Source of the DNA: Chthonomonas sp. UBA2785
GTDB lineage: Bacteria > Armatimonadota > Fimbriimonadia > Fimbriimonadales > Fimbriimonadaceae
DNA length: 45,374 nt
Direction: 5' to 3'
NCBI GenBank assembly: GCA_002352215.1
Contig: DEIB01000035.1
Span: 1 to 45,374 of the forward strand
The notes below the pieces were generated by a model. The model saw nothing but the letters and a program-made list of their open reading frames with translations. It searched no databases and was not told the origin of the DNA. Both the position numbers and the translations under genes were made by a program. Within the stretch, counting starts at the first letter, position 1. Each line of letters begins with the position of its first letter. Shown piece after piece: positions 25,096-34,141 of this stretch.

Positions 25096-25279
25096 GCCGA
25101 GATTCTACCGATGCAATACCGAGGCTTGGCTTCAGGCATTACGGCCACCCGGCAAGAAGAAGTTCGCCGGCCACAGGTAAGACGGCCATTATGCCAGGGA
25201 GTTGATGTGATAGTTCACCGTCACCGAACGGTTCGGAGAATTGAGGCGTCTAGTAAAACATGCTTATTAGCGGGACAAA

Positions 25280-26044
25280 ATGAACCAAGAATGGCATAAT
25301 AGAGCTATTAGCAAGCTGAAGACCAAGGAGCATTCGAAGCGCAGCGCGACCGAAATCGCATTGCGCAGAGTCAAGTCGTCTGGGAAGTCCTTGCTCCGAG
25401 CGGAGGATCTGAAAGGGGCGACACCGGCCGCGGCATCCAAAGCTCTCGCCAGGCTTGCCAAACAAGGAGTTCTGACCCGAGTGGGAAAGGGCCTGTATTT
25501 TGCGCCCAAGGACACCCTAATCGGAAGGAGCAAGCCCTCGGAGACCTCCATCGCTTTGAAGAGACTGGAGGGCAAGACCAGGCCGACTGGAGCTTCAGCC
25601 GCAAACATCTTGGGCCTCAGCACCCAAATGCCCGCAAGACCTCAACTGATTGCATACACAAGCAACCCGCCAAAGAACGCGGGGACGGCCCGAATCAAAT
25701 TGCGACGCACTGCGAGTCCGCATCCTTTGCCCGCTCTTGAAGGAGCTTTGCTTGAGTTCATCCGGGCACGTGGGGCGACTGCGGAAACGAGTCCGAGCGA
25801 GAGCATTCGGCGACTGCGTGAGTTGCTCACCAGCCAACTGACGGCGAGTCGACTGCGAGGTCTTCGAGAGGCGGCTCTTGCCGAGCCACCGCGAGTCAGG
25901 GCCGTTCTGGGAGCCTTGCTTGCGTATGCGGATTTGCCGGAAAGTCTTTGGGAGCCCCTCAAGACTTCGCTCAATCCGCTCACTCGGTTCGAATTTGGGC
26001 TCTTCGCTGAACTCCCGAACGCAAGGGAGTGGCAGGCGAAGTGA
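25280..26044 (+). CDS. abiEi: AbiEi-family antitoxin/regulator
   Basis: The 254-residue protein has an N-terminal winged helix domain (residues about 25-80: SLLRAEDLKGATPAAASKAL then RLAKQGVLTRVGKGLYFAPK) of the DUF6088/AbiEi kind and a basic middle. AbiEi antitoxins repress their own operon and neutralise AbiEii. Its stop overlaps the next start (GTGA). The gap before it (25096-25279) holds TATTAGC twice, near 25264 and 25306. Confidence 0.85.
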   Translation: MNQEWHNRAISKLKTKEHSKRSATEIALRRVKSSGKSLLRAEDLKGATPAAASKALARLAKQGVLTRVGKGLYFAPKDTLIGRSKPSETSIALKRLEGKTRPTGASAANILGLSTQMPARPQLIAYTSNPPKNAGTARIKLRRTASPHPLPALEGALLEFIRARGATAETSPSESIRRLRELLTSQLTASRLRGLREAALAEPPRVRAVLGALLAYADLPESLWEPLKTSLNPLTRFEFGLFAELPNAREWQAK

Positions 26045-27000
26045 GTTACCTCTTCGAGCGTTCGGACTTCGCTGAGCTCATCACCGCCACCGGTGACGAA
26101 AACGGAATCGGCAACCCTGGGATTGTCGAGAAGGACTACTTCGTCACCGAGGCGCTCCGGCTCATCGCCCGAGACTTTGGCGACGTTGTCATCTTCAAGG
26201 GAGGAACGAGCCTTTCGAAAGGGTGGAAGCTCATCAACCGATTCTCGGAGGACATCGACCTCTACGTGGAGCCCGCTGAATCCGACGAGGCAACCCTCGC
26301 GAGATTCGAGCAGGTCGCGGCTATGGTCGCATCGTTTCCTGGATTCGTAGAGAGATTCGGTCGAAAGGAAACGAAAGGAACATCCTCTTGGACGGAAGAG
26401 TTTGTCTACGAGAGCAGGGTTGACTCCCTGGGAGGCATCCGGCCGGTTGTGCTGCTGGAAGCAGGAATCCAGAGCGCCGACCAGCCGACCGAGTCGCGGC
26501 AGCTGAGTTCTCTCATCGGGGAGATGCTCGATGCACGGAACGTTGATTCCAGCACCGATGACCGGCTGCTCTTCGAAATGCGGCTCCTACACTTTCGACG
26601 CACCTTCGTTGAGAAGCTCTTCACCCTTCACTCACGGGTTGAGCGAGTGATTGCGCAGGGCAAAGAACTTGGACGGGATGCGCGGCACTACTACGACTTG
26701 GCGATGCTGCTTGACCAGCCTCAGACGAAGGCGATGCTTGCGTCCGAAGAATTCAAAGTGATTTGCAGTCAGTATCGAGATCTCACCGCAAAGTTCTATC
26801 CGGGCCAGGTGAAGCTCCTCCCTGATGGCATGGACCTCTCTGGGAGTCCAGCTCTCTTCCCAAGCGCGGAATTGAAGAGAATGCTTTCAGGGGAATATGT
26901 TCGGGAAGCCGACACCCTCTGCTACGGTCCCTATCCAGACTTCGAAGAGATCCTCAAAGGGCTCGAGGGCATTCGAACTTCGCTGCGCATCCACGTCTAG
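26041..27000 (+). CDS. abiEii: AbiEii-family nucleotidyltransferase toxin
   Basis: The start GTG 26041 overlaps the antitoxin stop; an in-frame GTG at 26029 is an alternative. The 319-residue protein has the nucleotidyltransferase core VVIFKGGTSLSKGW and FSEDIDLYVEP, giving GGTSLSK and the two-aspartate DID motif, then LLFEMRLLHFRRTFVEKLFT and KELGRDARHYYDLAMLL. This is the AbiEii fold that blocks phage by modifying RNA (tRNA in studied relatives). It completes a type IV toxin-antitoxin pair within the island. Confidence 0.9.
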   Translation: MSYLFERSDFAELITATGDENGIGNPGIVEKDYFVTEALRLIARDFGDVVIFKGGTSLSKGWKLINRFSEDIDLYVEPAESDEATLARFEQVAAMVASFPGFVERFGRKETKGTSSWTEEFVYESRVDSLGGIRPVVLLEAGIQSADQPTESRQLSSLIGEMLDARNVDSSTDDRLLFEMRLLHFRRTFVEKLFTLHSRVERVIAQGKELGRDARHYYDLAMLLDQPQTKAMLASEEFKVICSQYRDLTAKFYPGQVKLLPDGMDLSGSPALFPSAELKRMLSGEYVREADTLCYGPYPDFEEILKGLEGIRTSLRIHV

Positions 27001-27009
27001 CCAACGCAG

Positions 27010-27171
27010 TCAGTCAGGCCAAGGGCGCTCCTCTCCCGGGAGGATGCCGATGATGCGCACCAAGTGTTCCCGTGGTCAAGGATGGTAGCGAGCGCCTTCG
27101 GCGTCCTTGACCTCGAAAGCACCCTCGCTGAGGGCAATCTCTTTGCCTCCCGGGAAGGGATCAATTGCGAT
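27010..27171 (-). pseudogene. Remnant coding frame with an internal stop
   Basis: Two protein-like stretches lie in one frame, IAIDPFPGGKEIALSEGAFE (continuing VKDAEGARYHP) and PREHLVRIIGILPGEERPWPD, separated by a TGA (27076-27078). No start codon or ribosome site is seen. It may be the end of a decayed gene; no family is recognised. Confidence 0.3.
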
Positions 27172-27261
27172 GCTGTGAGAGCGAGACCTATAAACAGAAC
27201 ACGTGAGGTGAATCAGCCTAGAGTGCCCAAGTGCCGCGCCAAGTGCATCGTCGTATCGTGG

Positions 27262-27267
27262 TATCAT
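27262..27267 (+). promoter_or_regulatory. TATCAT -10-like box before the ArsR gene
   Basis: TATCAT ends eight bases before GTG 27276. A direct repeat GTATC-GTG-GTATC-ATG (27253-27267) and the palindrome ATCATGAT lie over it, so an ArsR-type repressor could act here. Confidence 0.4.
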
Positions 27268-27275
27268 GATTTGAC

Positions 27276-27665
27276 GTGAATGACATCGTGCTTCTTGGAA
27301 AGGCGCTCTCAGACCCGACGCGAGTGCGCATCCTGCATGCGTTACTCCACTCGGATCTGTGCGTCTGCGAGATGGTCGATGCATTGGAACTGGGGCAGAG
27401 CACACTCAGTGCTCATCTCCAGACCATTCGGCAGGCGGGAATCGTCGAGACGTCCCGTCGGCACAAGATGGTGAGCTACTCCTTGGCGGAAGAGGCAAGG
27501 CAACTCATTGCCCCGATCTTTCGGTTAAGTGAACCGGCGCTCTCCGCCGACCATCGCCTCACAAGAGACTGTTCGCGAATCCAAGAAAGGCTCGGATTGA
27601 GAAGCCATGGGCAGTGCATTTATGGCCCTGGCCAACTCGACAGAGCCGAGGATACGAAGAAATGA
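27276..27665 (+). CDS. ArsR/SmtB-family metal-sensing repressor
   Basis: The 129-residue protein has the winged HTH of the family: ALSDPTRVRILHALLHSD, then DLCVCEMVDALELGQSTLSA with the CVC (CxC) of the alpha-3 metal site, and QAGIVETSRRHKMVSYSL as the wing. CxC is the ArsR/CadC-type thiolate site, binding As(III), Cd, Pb or Zn. The C-terminal tail has CSRIQERLGLRSHGQC, possibly more ligands. Its stop overlaps the next small gene (ATGA). It heads the metal-efflux operon and is the likely repressor of it. Confidence 0.92.
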   Translation: MNDIVLLGKALSDPTRVRILHALLHSDLCVCEMVDALELGQSTLSAHLQTIRQAGIVETSRRHKMVSYSLAEEARQLIAPIFRLSEPALSADHRLTRDCSRIQERLGLRSHGQCIYGPGQLDRAEDTKK

Positions 27666-27742
27666 ACGAAGAAACATGCCAATGCTGTTCACAGGGACAA
27701 TGTCCTTGCCCTGAAGACTGCCCCGACTGCGACTGTTGCTGA
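27662..27742 (+). CDS. 26-residue Cys-rich metallothionein-like peptide
   Basis: ATG at 27662 overlaps the ArsR stop and opens a 26-codon frame that ends at TGA 27740-27742. Nine of the 26 residues are Cys (positions 6, 8, 9, 14, 16, 20, 23, 25 and 26), in CxCC, CPC, CPDC and a terminal CDCC group; Asp, Glu, Gln and Pro fill most of the rest. This is a metallothionein-like composition without matching a known bacterial family. Location between a metal sensor and an efflux operon implies metal buffering or delivery. It is too short for routine gene calling. Confidence 0.7.
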   Translation: MNEETCQCCSQGQCPCPEDCPDCDCC

Positions 27743-27772
27743 TGGTCATCCGTCCCTAAATCTACGCCCCTC

Positions 27773-28228
27773 GTGAACATTTTCAGAAGATCTGTCCAGT
27801 CCCTCCTGCTGCACATTGTTGCGGCGGTGATGGTTCTTGGACAGCCTCACGTGTGCAACCCGACCTACGTACGCGACTCTGGGGTCTTGTGCACCGAGTG
27901 TCTTGTCATCGATGAACATCACTCGGAAGCCGATGAGTTTGCCGGGCCTCATGGAGATTGTCACGATTGCTGCGAGATCCGAGAGTGCGAGACTCCGCCG
28001 ACGTTTGAAACACCGGCATCAAGCCATCAGCCCACTTTTGAGCTCGCGATTCTGCCAAGCCCATTCGTTCTACCGCCACCTATGGGAAGCCGCTTCCCAC
28101 GGCAAGCTTTTCCGTTCTCGTGTGGGGCTCCCGCGACCGGACCGCCCCTCGTTCACTTATCCCGCGGGCCTCCTACTCTCCTTTTCGTTCAGCCGTCTGC
28201 TGGACGCAAGGTCGAGTTTTTGGCGTAG
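27773..28228 (+). CDS. Exported Cys/His-rich protein in CzcI position
   Basis: GTG start; 151 residues. A basic N-terminus and hydrophobic segment (LLLHIVAAVMVLG) suggest export. The mature part has CNPTY, CTECLVIDEHH and HGDCHDCCEIREC, giving a cluster of seven Cys and several His in about 50 residues, then a proline-rich tail. CzcI, a small exported metal-binding protein, also precedes czcC in Cupriavidus; this one is similar in place and composition, not clearly in sequence. It is probably periplasmic. Confidence 0.62.
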   Translation: MNIFRRSVQSLLLHIVAAVMVLGQPHVCNPTYVRDSGVLCTECLVIDEHHSEADEFAGPHGDCHDCCEIRECETPPTFETPASSHQPTFELAILPSPFVLPPPMGSRFPRQAFPFSCGAPATGPPLVHLSRGPPTLLFVQPSAGRKVEFLA

Positions 28229-28272
28229 CCGCTCGTTCTCTGCTCCAGCCCTGAAACGCATTGGAGCATCCA

Positions 28273-29469
28273 TTGAAGAGAACACTCATCATTCCTGTAT
28301 TGCTGGCATCGGCATTTTGCCAAGCACAAACTCAAATCTCAGCCACTGACGCCCTCAAACTGGCGTCTCAAAACCGTCCCAGTCTTGCGGCATCTCGACT
28401 CGGAGTTGAACAAGCTCGCCTTTCTGCGCGGGCATTGAGCGCACTTCCGCCGCTCAACCTCGCCGCAGGGGCAAGTTCGCGAAGCGAAGTAGGAGCGACA
28501 GACCAAGACCTAGCTCTCACTCAAGAAATCGACATCTTTGGCAGAAGACGCGCTTCCGGTCGGGTTGGCGAAGCTGACGTACAGCTAGCACTCGCCAGAT
28601 ACCGGAAAGAGGCTGGATTGCTGCAATCGGAAGTGCTCACTGCTTTTGCTATTGCCGTATCTGCCAGCCACCAGAGCGAGGTCGCAGCCGAACTTTTGGT
28701 CGTCGCCGAGGGACTCCTCAACGCTACCAAGCGGCGATTTGATGAAGGGAAGGTCGCAGAGCTTCAGGTGACAAGAGCGACCATCGAGTTTGAGCGAGCG
28801 AGACAGACAAAGGAACTCAAAGGTGCCGACTACCAAGCTGCGATGACAAGGCTGGCAAGCCTACTCGCTGTTCCTCAAGGCGAACTTAGCGTCGTCCCGG
28901 ATGCCGCCATAGAGCCCGTCACGATCCCGAGCATCATGGATCGTCCTGACATTCTAGAAATCAAAGCCGAGGTGGCCAAGGCGTCAGCGGAAGCAGGGTT
29001 CGCCAAGGCAACCTCTCGACCTGAGTTTAGCCTTCAAGTCGTTCGGTCACCGTGGTCAAACGACCGAGGCTACTTCGTGGGGAGGGCGCAATTCTCATGG
29101 AATCTGTGGGACCACGGCCGAGCACGAAATGAGGTTAGGGCCGCAAACCTCAGGGCTGAAGCAGCAGCCAAGGCACTGTCGGATGCTACCGGTCGGGCTG
29201 AACAAGAACTTGCCGCTGTCCAGATCGAGTTAGAGTCTCGACAGGTGCGAATCAAGAGCTACGAAACGATTCTTGTGTCCGCAAAGGACCTTGTGGTGAA
29301 GTCCCAGAAGGGATTTGCGGAAGGATTTGGAACGCAGGTGGACGTTCTTGAAGCGACCCGGGCGCTTCGAGAGGTAGAGCAGGAACTCGTGGAAGCCAGG
29401 CAGCAGCTTGCTTTCGCGGTGATCAAGCAGTACGAGGCCTCTGGCTACCTAGTCGAGGTGCTCAAGTGA
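28273..29469 (+). CDS. czcC: TolC-family outer membrane efflux protein (CzcC-like)
   Basis: Starts at TTG 28273 with TTGGAG eight bases upstream; an in-frame TTG at 28261 is the alternative. The 398-residue product has a signal peptide (TLIIPVLLASAFCQA) and the duplicated helical structure of TolC channels: ATDALKLASQNRPSLAASRL, ALTQEIDIFGRRRASG, RFDEGKVAELQVTRA and KGFAEGFGTQVDVLEATRAL. It would form the outer membrane exit duct of the CzcCBA complex. The GTG of the next gene overlaps its stop (GTGA). Confidence 0.9.
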   Translation: MKRTLIIPVLLASAFCQAQTQISATDALKLASQNRPSLAASRLGVEQARLSARALSALPPLNLAAGASSRSEVGATDQDLALTQEIDIFGRRRASGRVGEADVQLALARYRKEAGLLQSEVLTAFAIAVSASHQSEVAAELLVVAEGLLNATKRRFDEGKVAELQVTRATIEFERARQTKELKGADYQAAMTRLASLLAVPQGELSVVPDAAIEPVTIPSIMDRPDILEIKAEVAKASAEAGFAKATSRPEFSLQVVRSPWSNDRGYFVGRAQFSWNLWDHGRARNEVRAANLRAEAAAKALSDATGRAEQELAAVQIELESRQVRIKSYETILVSAKDLVVKSQKGFAEGFGTQVDVLEATRALREVEQELVEARQQLAFAVIKQYEASGYLVEVLK

Positions 29470-31040
29470 AGAAGTTCGTACTCTATCTCCTCGCGCTTTT
29501 GCTGTTGTCGGGTTGTGGAAGTAAGAGTGAACCTCCCAAGGTTGACGAACACGGTCATGAGGCGGAAGCGGCAAAGACCGACGAGCACGGACACGAAGAG
29601 GAGGGGCACTCCGAAAATGAAGTCTCACTGAGCGACGAAGCGAAAGCAATCGCAGGAATCGAAACCACGGCCGTTCGGATGGAGCCGTTCCAGCCGATCC
29701 TTCAAGTGCCCGGAACCGTCTCTAGTACTGATAAGGGAAAAGCGGTCGTCACCCCACCAGTTGCGGGAAGAGTTGTCTCGATTTCGGCGCGGCTAGGCGA
29801 CACCGTGCGTCAGGGCCAAACACTCGCGACCATCGAGTCTCCCGAACTCTCCCAGGCTTGGTCAGCGATTGCCGATGCGACTCGGATTAGAGATGCCGCA
29901 AAGTCAGACGTTGAGCAAGCTCTATCTGAAGTTCAGTTGTCGCAGGCAAAACTGAGCGCGGCAAAAACGAACCTTACTCGTCAGCGGCAGTTGGCGCAGG
30001 CCGGTGCATTCAGCCAAGCTCCCGTCCAGCAGGCGCAGAGCGAATTGAACGATGCACAGAGCGAACTCCTCAGCATTCAGAAGGAGCAGGCCAGTCACGC
30101 GGAGCAAGTGCGCAGGCTAGAGAATCTCTTTCGCGACGGCATTGTTTCGAAATCGGAACTGGAAGCCGCGCGGCTTGAACTTCAGCAGGACCAGATCAAA
30201 CTGGATCGAGCTAAGGTCCGGATCGAAGCGGCAAAGGCAACCTATGAACGCGAAAAGAACATCGCCGCTCGGGGCCTTCTCAACGCTAGGGAACTTCAAT
30301 CCTCCGAAGCCGAGGTGAAATCCAGTGAGCTAGAACTCGAACGAGCAAGGCTCAGAGTTCGGGCAGCGGAGTCTTCGCTTGCGAATGCCAACCGGGCGAT
30401 CAGCAATGCTCAGGCGGTCTACCGCTCCAATTCTGGAAGCGGTGGAGCGTCGGTGGGCCGAGTATCGTTGGTAGCGCCCATCTCCGGCGTCATCACGCAT
30501 CTTGATGTCACGAGGGGGCAAGCGGTTGATCGAACCCAAGTGCTTTTGGAAGTCGAGAACCTCCGCTCGGTTTGGGTAACGGCGAATGTTCCTGAGTCAG
30601 AAATTGAGAAAGTTCGCAAAGGAGCGATGGCAACACTCTCCGTGGCCTCGCTCCCCAACCGCGAGTTTGACGCGATCATTCAAGTGGTCGGTACTAGAGT
30701 TGACCCGAAAACGCGTTCAATCCCTGTTCAGTGCCTTGTGACCGAATCAAATGGGCTTTTGAAGCCTGATATGTTTGCCAAGGTCTTCATTGGCGTTGGC
30801 CAACCAACCACAAAGCTCGTGATCCCGAAGTCGGCTCTGGTCATGGAAGGGGGCAAGTCCTTTGTCTTCGCGAAGCATGGCGAAGCCTTCGAAAAGCATG
30901 AGGTGGTGCTAGGAGAGCAAGACGGAAGTCGCGTTGTGGTTCTGTCCGGAATTGAGGAAGGCGAGACAATCGCCTCGAAAGGCGCGTTTATCCTGGCCAG
31001 CGAGCAGAAGAAATCTGAGCTCAAGGGGCACGAACACTAA
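29466..31040 (+). CDS. czcB: RND efflux periplasmic adaptor (CzcB/CusB-like), His-rich lipoprotein
   Basis: The 524-residue adaptor links inner-membrane pump and outer-membrane channel. It begins with a lipobox (LLLSGC, C19 region), followed by a His/Glu-rich segment (DEHGHEAEAAKTDEHGHEEE) likely to bind Zn or similar ions. Next come the lipoyl half-motif PGTVSSTDKGKAVVTPPVAGRV, a very long coiled-coil hairpin (about 115-310), the second lipoyl part with LVAPISGVITHLDV and the beta-barrel and MP domains. The hairpin is longer than in CusB. The stop overlaps czcA (TAATG). Confidence 0.92.
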   Translation: MKKFVLYLLALLLLSGCGSKSEPPKVDEHGHEAEAAKTDEHGHEEEGHSENEVSLSDEAKAIAGIETTAVRMEPFQPILQVPGTVSSTDKGKAVVTPPVAGRVVSISARLGDTVRQGQTLATIESPELSQAWSAIADATRIRDAAKSDVEQALSEVQLSQAKLSAAKTNLTRQRQLAQAGAFSQAPVQQAQSELNDAQSELLSIQKEQASHAEQVRRLENLFRDGIVSKSELEAARLELQQDQIKLDRAKVRIEAAKATYEREKNIAARGLLNARELQSSEAEVKSSELELERARLRVRAAESSLANANRAISNAQAVYRSNSGSGGASVGRVSLVAPISGVITHLDVTRGQAVDRTQVLLEVENLRSVWVTANVPESEIEKVRKGAMATLSVASLPNREFDAIIQVVGTRVDPKTRSIPVQCLVTESNGLLKPDMFAKVFIGVGQPTTKLVIPKSALVMEGGKSFVFAKHGEAFEKHEVVLGEQDGSRVVVLSGIEEGETIASKGAFILASEQKKSELKGHEH

Positions 31041-34000
31041 TGCTTGAACGTGCACTTGAATTCAGTCTGAGGCAACGATTCGTCGTCGTGCTTGGAGCGA
31101 TCTTGCTTGTCGTTCTCGGCATTCTGGCTTGGCCGCAAGTCAATCTCGATGCCGTCCCCGATATAACGACCAACCAGATTTCGATCAACACCGAAACGGG
31201 GGGAATGAGCCCCGAGGAAGTCGAAAAGCTGGTTACCTTTCCAATTGAAACCGCGATGGGAGGGATTCCGGGAGTCGAGCAGGTACGAAGCCTAAGCCAA
31301 TTCGGTCTCTCCCAAGTCAACGTGGTATTTCGCGATGATAAGGACATCTACTTTGCCCGTCAGCTTGTCTCCGAACGCCTCAATGGGGTGAAGGATGAAC
31401 TGCCTGACGGTGTGGGTTCGCCAACAATGGGACCGGTTTCAACTGGACTTGGCGATATCTACATGTATGCGATTGAGAGTCCTGATCGGACACCCGCTCA
31501 GCTACGCGAGCTTCAAGACTGGGTCATCGCTCCTCAGCTACGAACCGTTCCTGGAGTAGCCGAAGTGAACGCCACTGATGGCAGTGTGAAGCAATACCAA
31601 GTGGTCGTCTCACCCCAAGCGATGCTTGCAAGGAGCGTCTCGGTTGATGACGTGGTTGCCGCGCTTCAGAACAATAACGAGAACGCCGGAGGCGGTCTCC
31701 TCGAACGCAACGGTGAGCGAGTACTCATTCGAAGCGTCGGCCTAGCCCAAACCACGTCGGACATCGAGCAGATTGTGGTCAAGTCAGAGGATGGGGTGCC
31801 CGTTTTGATCCGCGATGTGGCAAGTGTGGAACTGGGAGTTCCGGTGCTGACCGGGATCTCGACGAAAGACGGCAAGGAGAGCCTTATGGTCATCGTGATG
31901 ATGCTCAAGGGCGCGAATGGTCAAACCGTTGCCAACGCCGTCAACGAGCGGATCGACGAGATCAAAGGTCAACTCCCGAAAGACGTTACGCTAACAACCA
32001 CTTACGACCGGGCTGAATTCGTTGGCGAAGTCTTGCACACCGTTGAAAAGAGCCTGCTGGAAGGGGCGGCTCTCGTCATCATCGTTCTCGTTGTTCTGCT
32101 TGGAAACTTCCGAGGAGCAATCATTGCCGCCATTGCCATCCCGCTCGCCATGCTGTTCGCCGTCCTGGGAATGAAGCAGTTTGGGATCAGTGGCAACCTC
32201 ATGAGCCTTGGCGCGATTGACTTTGGAATCATTGTCGATGGCGCGGTGATCATGGTTGAAAACTGCGTTCGGAGGCTCTCGGAAGCTCGGGCGATGCTTG
32301 GGCGAACGCTCACGAAAGAAGAGCATGCGGCAGTTATTAAGCAGGCGACTTCTGAAGTTCGAAAGGTGACGCAGTTTGGCGAGATGATCATTATCGCCAC
32401 CTTCATCCCAATTCTCGCGCTCGAAGGCGTGGAGGGCAAGATGTTCAGGCCCATGGCGCTTGTGTTCATTCTGGCGCTGGTCGGCGCGCTCATCCTGTCG
32501 CTCACATTGATTCCCACGCTCTGCTCACTCTTCTTGAGCCGAGATACTCAGGAGAAGCATAGTCGGCTTCTGGGGTTCTTCGAGAGGCTCTATGCACCAA
32601 CCCTCGCCTTTGCCCTCAAGCGCAGAGCTTGGGTAATTGGAGCAGCTTCGGTTCTCTTGGTTGCCTGTGGCTTTCTCTTTACGCGGATCGGGTCGGAGTT
32701 TGTCCCGAAGCTCGATGAAGGGTCGCTTGTCATTCAGCCGATTCGCGTTCGCACGGTTGACATGGAGCAAACGATCAAACTCGTTACGGCCTATGAGAAG
32801 AAGGTTCTGGAGGTGCCCGAGGTGCTGACGGTCGTGACCCGAACTGGAACCCCAGAGATCGCAACCGACCCGATGCCGCTGAGCTTGAGCGATAGCTTCC
32901 TCACGCTGAAGCCGAAAGCGCAGTGGCGACCAGGCATGACCAAGGAAAAACTCATCGCTGAGCTTCAGTCTAAGATTCAGCAAGTCCCCGGACAGGGCTA
33001 CAACTTCAGCCAGCCGATCGAACTCCGGTTTGCCGAGATCGTATCCGGAGTAAAGGCGGACGTCGGGATCAAGGTGTTCGGCGAGAACCTCGGTGAGCTC
33101 AAGGCAAAAGCCGACGAGATCGCAGCCCTGATGCAAGATATTCCGGGAGCGACTGATATTGAAGTCGAGCAAGTCGATGACGTACCGGTGTTCCAGATCG
33201 ACATTGACCGGGAGGCCATTGCCCGGCTGGGAATCAGCATCGCGGACATCCAGCACATCGTCTCGGTCGCTCTTGGAGGCGAAGAAGTCGGTCAGATTGT
33301 GGAAGGAGATCGTCGGTTTGGTCTTGCGGTGCGACTGCCGGAAGATATCCGCAACGATCCAGAAGCGATCAAGTCTCTTCGAGTTGAGACCCCCACGGGC
33401 GGCTCCGTGCCCCTTTCGAGTCTGGCAACGATTGGCGACAGGGTGGCTCCAGCCCAAATCTCGCGAGAAATGGGTAAGCGGCGAGTCGTCGTTACGCTCA
33501 ACGTTCGTGGGCGCGACCTTGGCTCGTTCATCGCAGAGGCTCAACGCAAGGTGAAGTCCGACCTGCAACTCGATGAAGGGTACTACGTGACCTGGGGTGG
33601 GCAGTTTGAGAACCTTCAGCGGGCGTCCCAACGGCTGACGATTGTTGTGCCGGTTGCGCTGGGGCTCATCTTCGTGCTCTTGTTTTCGACCTTTGGGTCA
33701 ATGAAGCAGGCTGCGCTGATCTTCACTGGCGTGCCGCTTGCGGTAACTGGTGGCATCATCGCCCTGGCTGTTCGCGGAATGCCTTTCAGCATCACAGCGG
33801 GTGTGGGTTTCATTGCGCTGTCGGGCGTTGCGGTTCTCAATGGAGTGGTGATGGTTTCGGCGATCAACCGATTGAGGAGCGAGTCGGGAATGTCGGTCTT
33901 GGAAGCCGTGAGAACAGGTGCGTCACAACGATTGCGCCCGGTTCTCATGACCGCGCTCGTAGCTGCGCTTGGGTTTATTCCCATGGCGCTGAACACGGGC

Positions 34001-34141
34001 ATCGGGGCAGAGGTTCAGCGACCGCTTGCAACCGTCGTGATAGGCGGCATCCTGTCGGCAACCCTTTTGACGCTTGTGGTATTACCCGTCCTTTACACCT
34101 GGTTCGAGAAAGACACTGTTTCCGTCCCGGAGGTGACGTGA
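31040..34141 (+). CDS. czcA: Heavy-metal RND pump (CzcA-like, divalent metal type)
   Basis: The 1033-residue pump exports metal ions using protons. It has the RND order TM1 (VVVLGAILLVVLGIL), porter domains, and TM2-6, repeated. The TM4 signature GAIDFGIIVDGAVIMVEN is the DFGxxxDGAxxxxEN form of the HME1/2 group (Zn, Co, Cd, Ni) rather than the methionine-bearing Cu/Ag group. Other marks are NLDAVPDITTNQISINTE and IGSEFVPKLDEGSL. Its ATG lies in the adaptor stop and its stop overlaps the ATPase start. Confidence 0.95.
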   Translation: MLERALEFSLRQRFVVVLGAILLVVLGILAWPQVNLDAVPDITTNQISINTETGGMSPEEVEKLVTFPIETAMGGIPGVEQVRSLSQFGLSQVNVVFRDDKDIYFARQLVSERLNGVKDELPDGVGSPTMGPVSTGLGDIYMYAIESPDRTPAQLRELQDWVIAPQLRTVPGVAEVNATDGSVKQYQVVVSPQAMLARSVSVDDVVAALQNNNENAGGGLLERNGERVLIRSVGLAQTTSDIEQIVVKSEDGVPVLIRDVASVELGVPVLTGISTKDGKESLMVIVMMLKGANGQTVANAVNERIDEIKGQLPKDVTLTTTYDRAEFVGEVLHTVEKSLLEGAALVIIVLVVLLGNFRGAIIAAIAIPLAMLFAVLGMKQFGISGNLMSLGAIDFGIIVDGAVIMVENCVRRLSEARAMLGRTLTKEEHAAVIKQATSEVRKVTQFGEMIIIATFIPILALEGVEGKMFRPMALVFILALVGALILSLTLIPTLCSLFLSRDTQEKHSRLLGFFERLYAPTLAFALKRRAWVIGAASVLLVACGFLFTRIGSEFVPKLDEGSLVIQPIRVRTVDMEQTIKLVTAYEKKVLEVPEVLTVVTRTGTPEIATDPMPLSLSDSFLTLKPKAQWRPGMTKEKLIAELQSKIQQVPGQGYNFSQPIELRFAEIVSGVKADVGIKVFGENLGELKAKADEIAALMQDIPGATDIEVEQVDDVPVFQIDIDREAIARLGISIADIQHIVSVALGGEEVGQIVEGDRRFGLAVRLPEDIRNDPEAIKSLRVETPTGGSVPLSSLATIGDRVAPAQISREMGKRRVVVTLNVRGRDLGSFIAEAQRKVKSDLQLDEGYYVTWGGQFENLQRASQRLTIVVPVALGLIFVLLFSTFGSMKQAALIFTGVPLAVTGGIIALAVRGMPFSITAGVGFIALSGVAVLNGVVMVSAINRLRSESGMSVLEAVRTGASQRLRPVLMTALVAALGFIPMALNTGIGAEVQRPLATVVIGGILSATLLTLVVLPVLYTWFEKDTVSVPEVT

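Noticed and set aside
32525..33631. Leftward open frame of 368 codons inside the czcA region
   Set aside because: Antisense to a well-supported RND pump gene; the translation shows no domain pattern.
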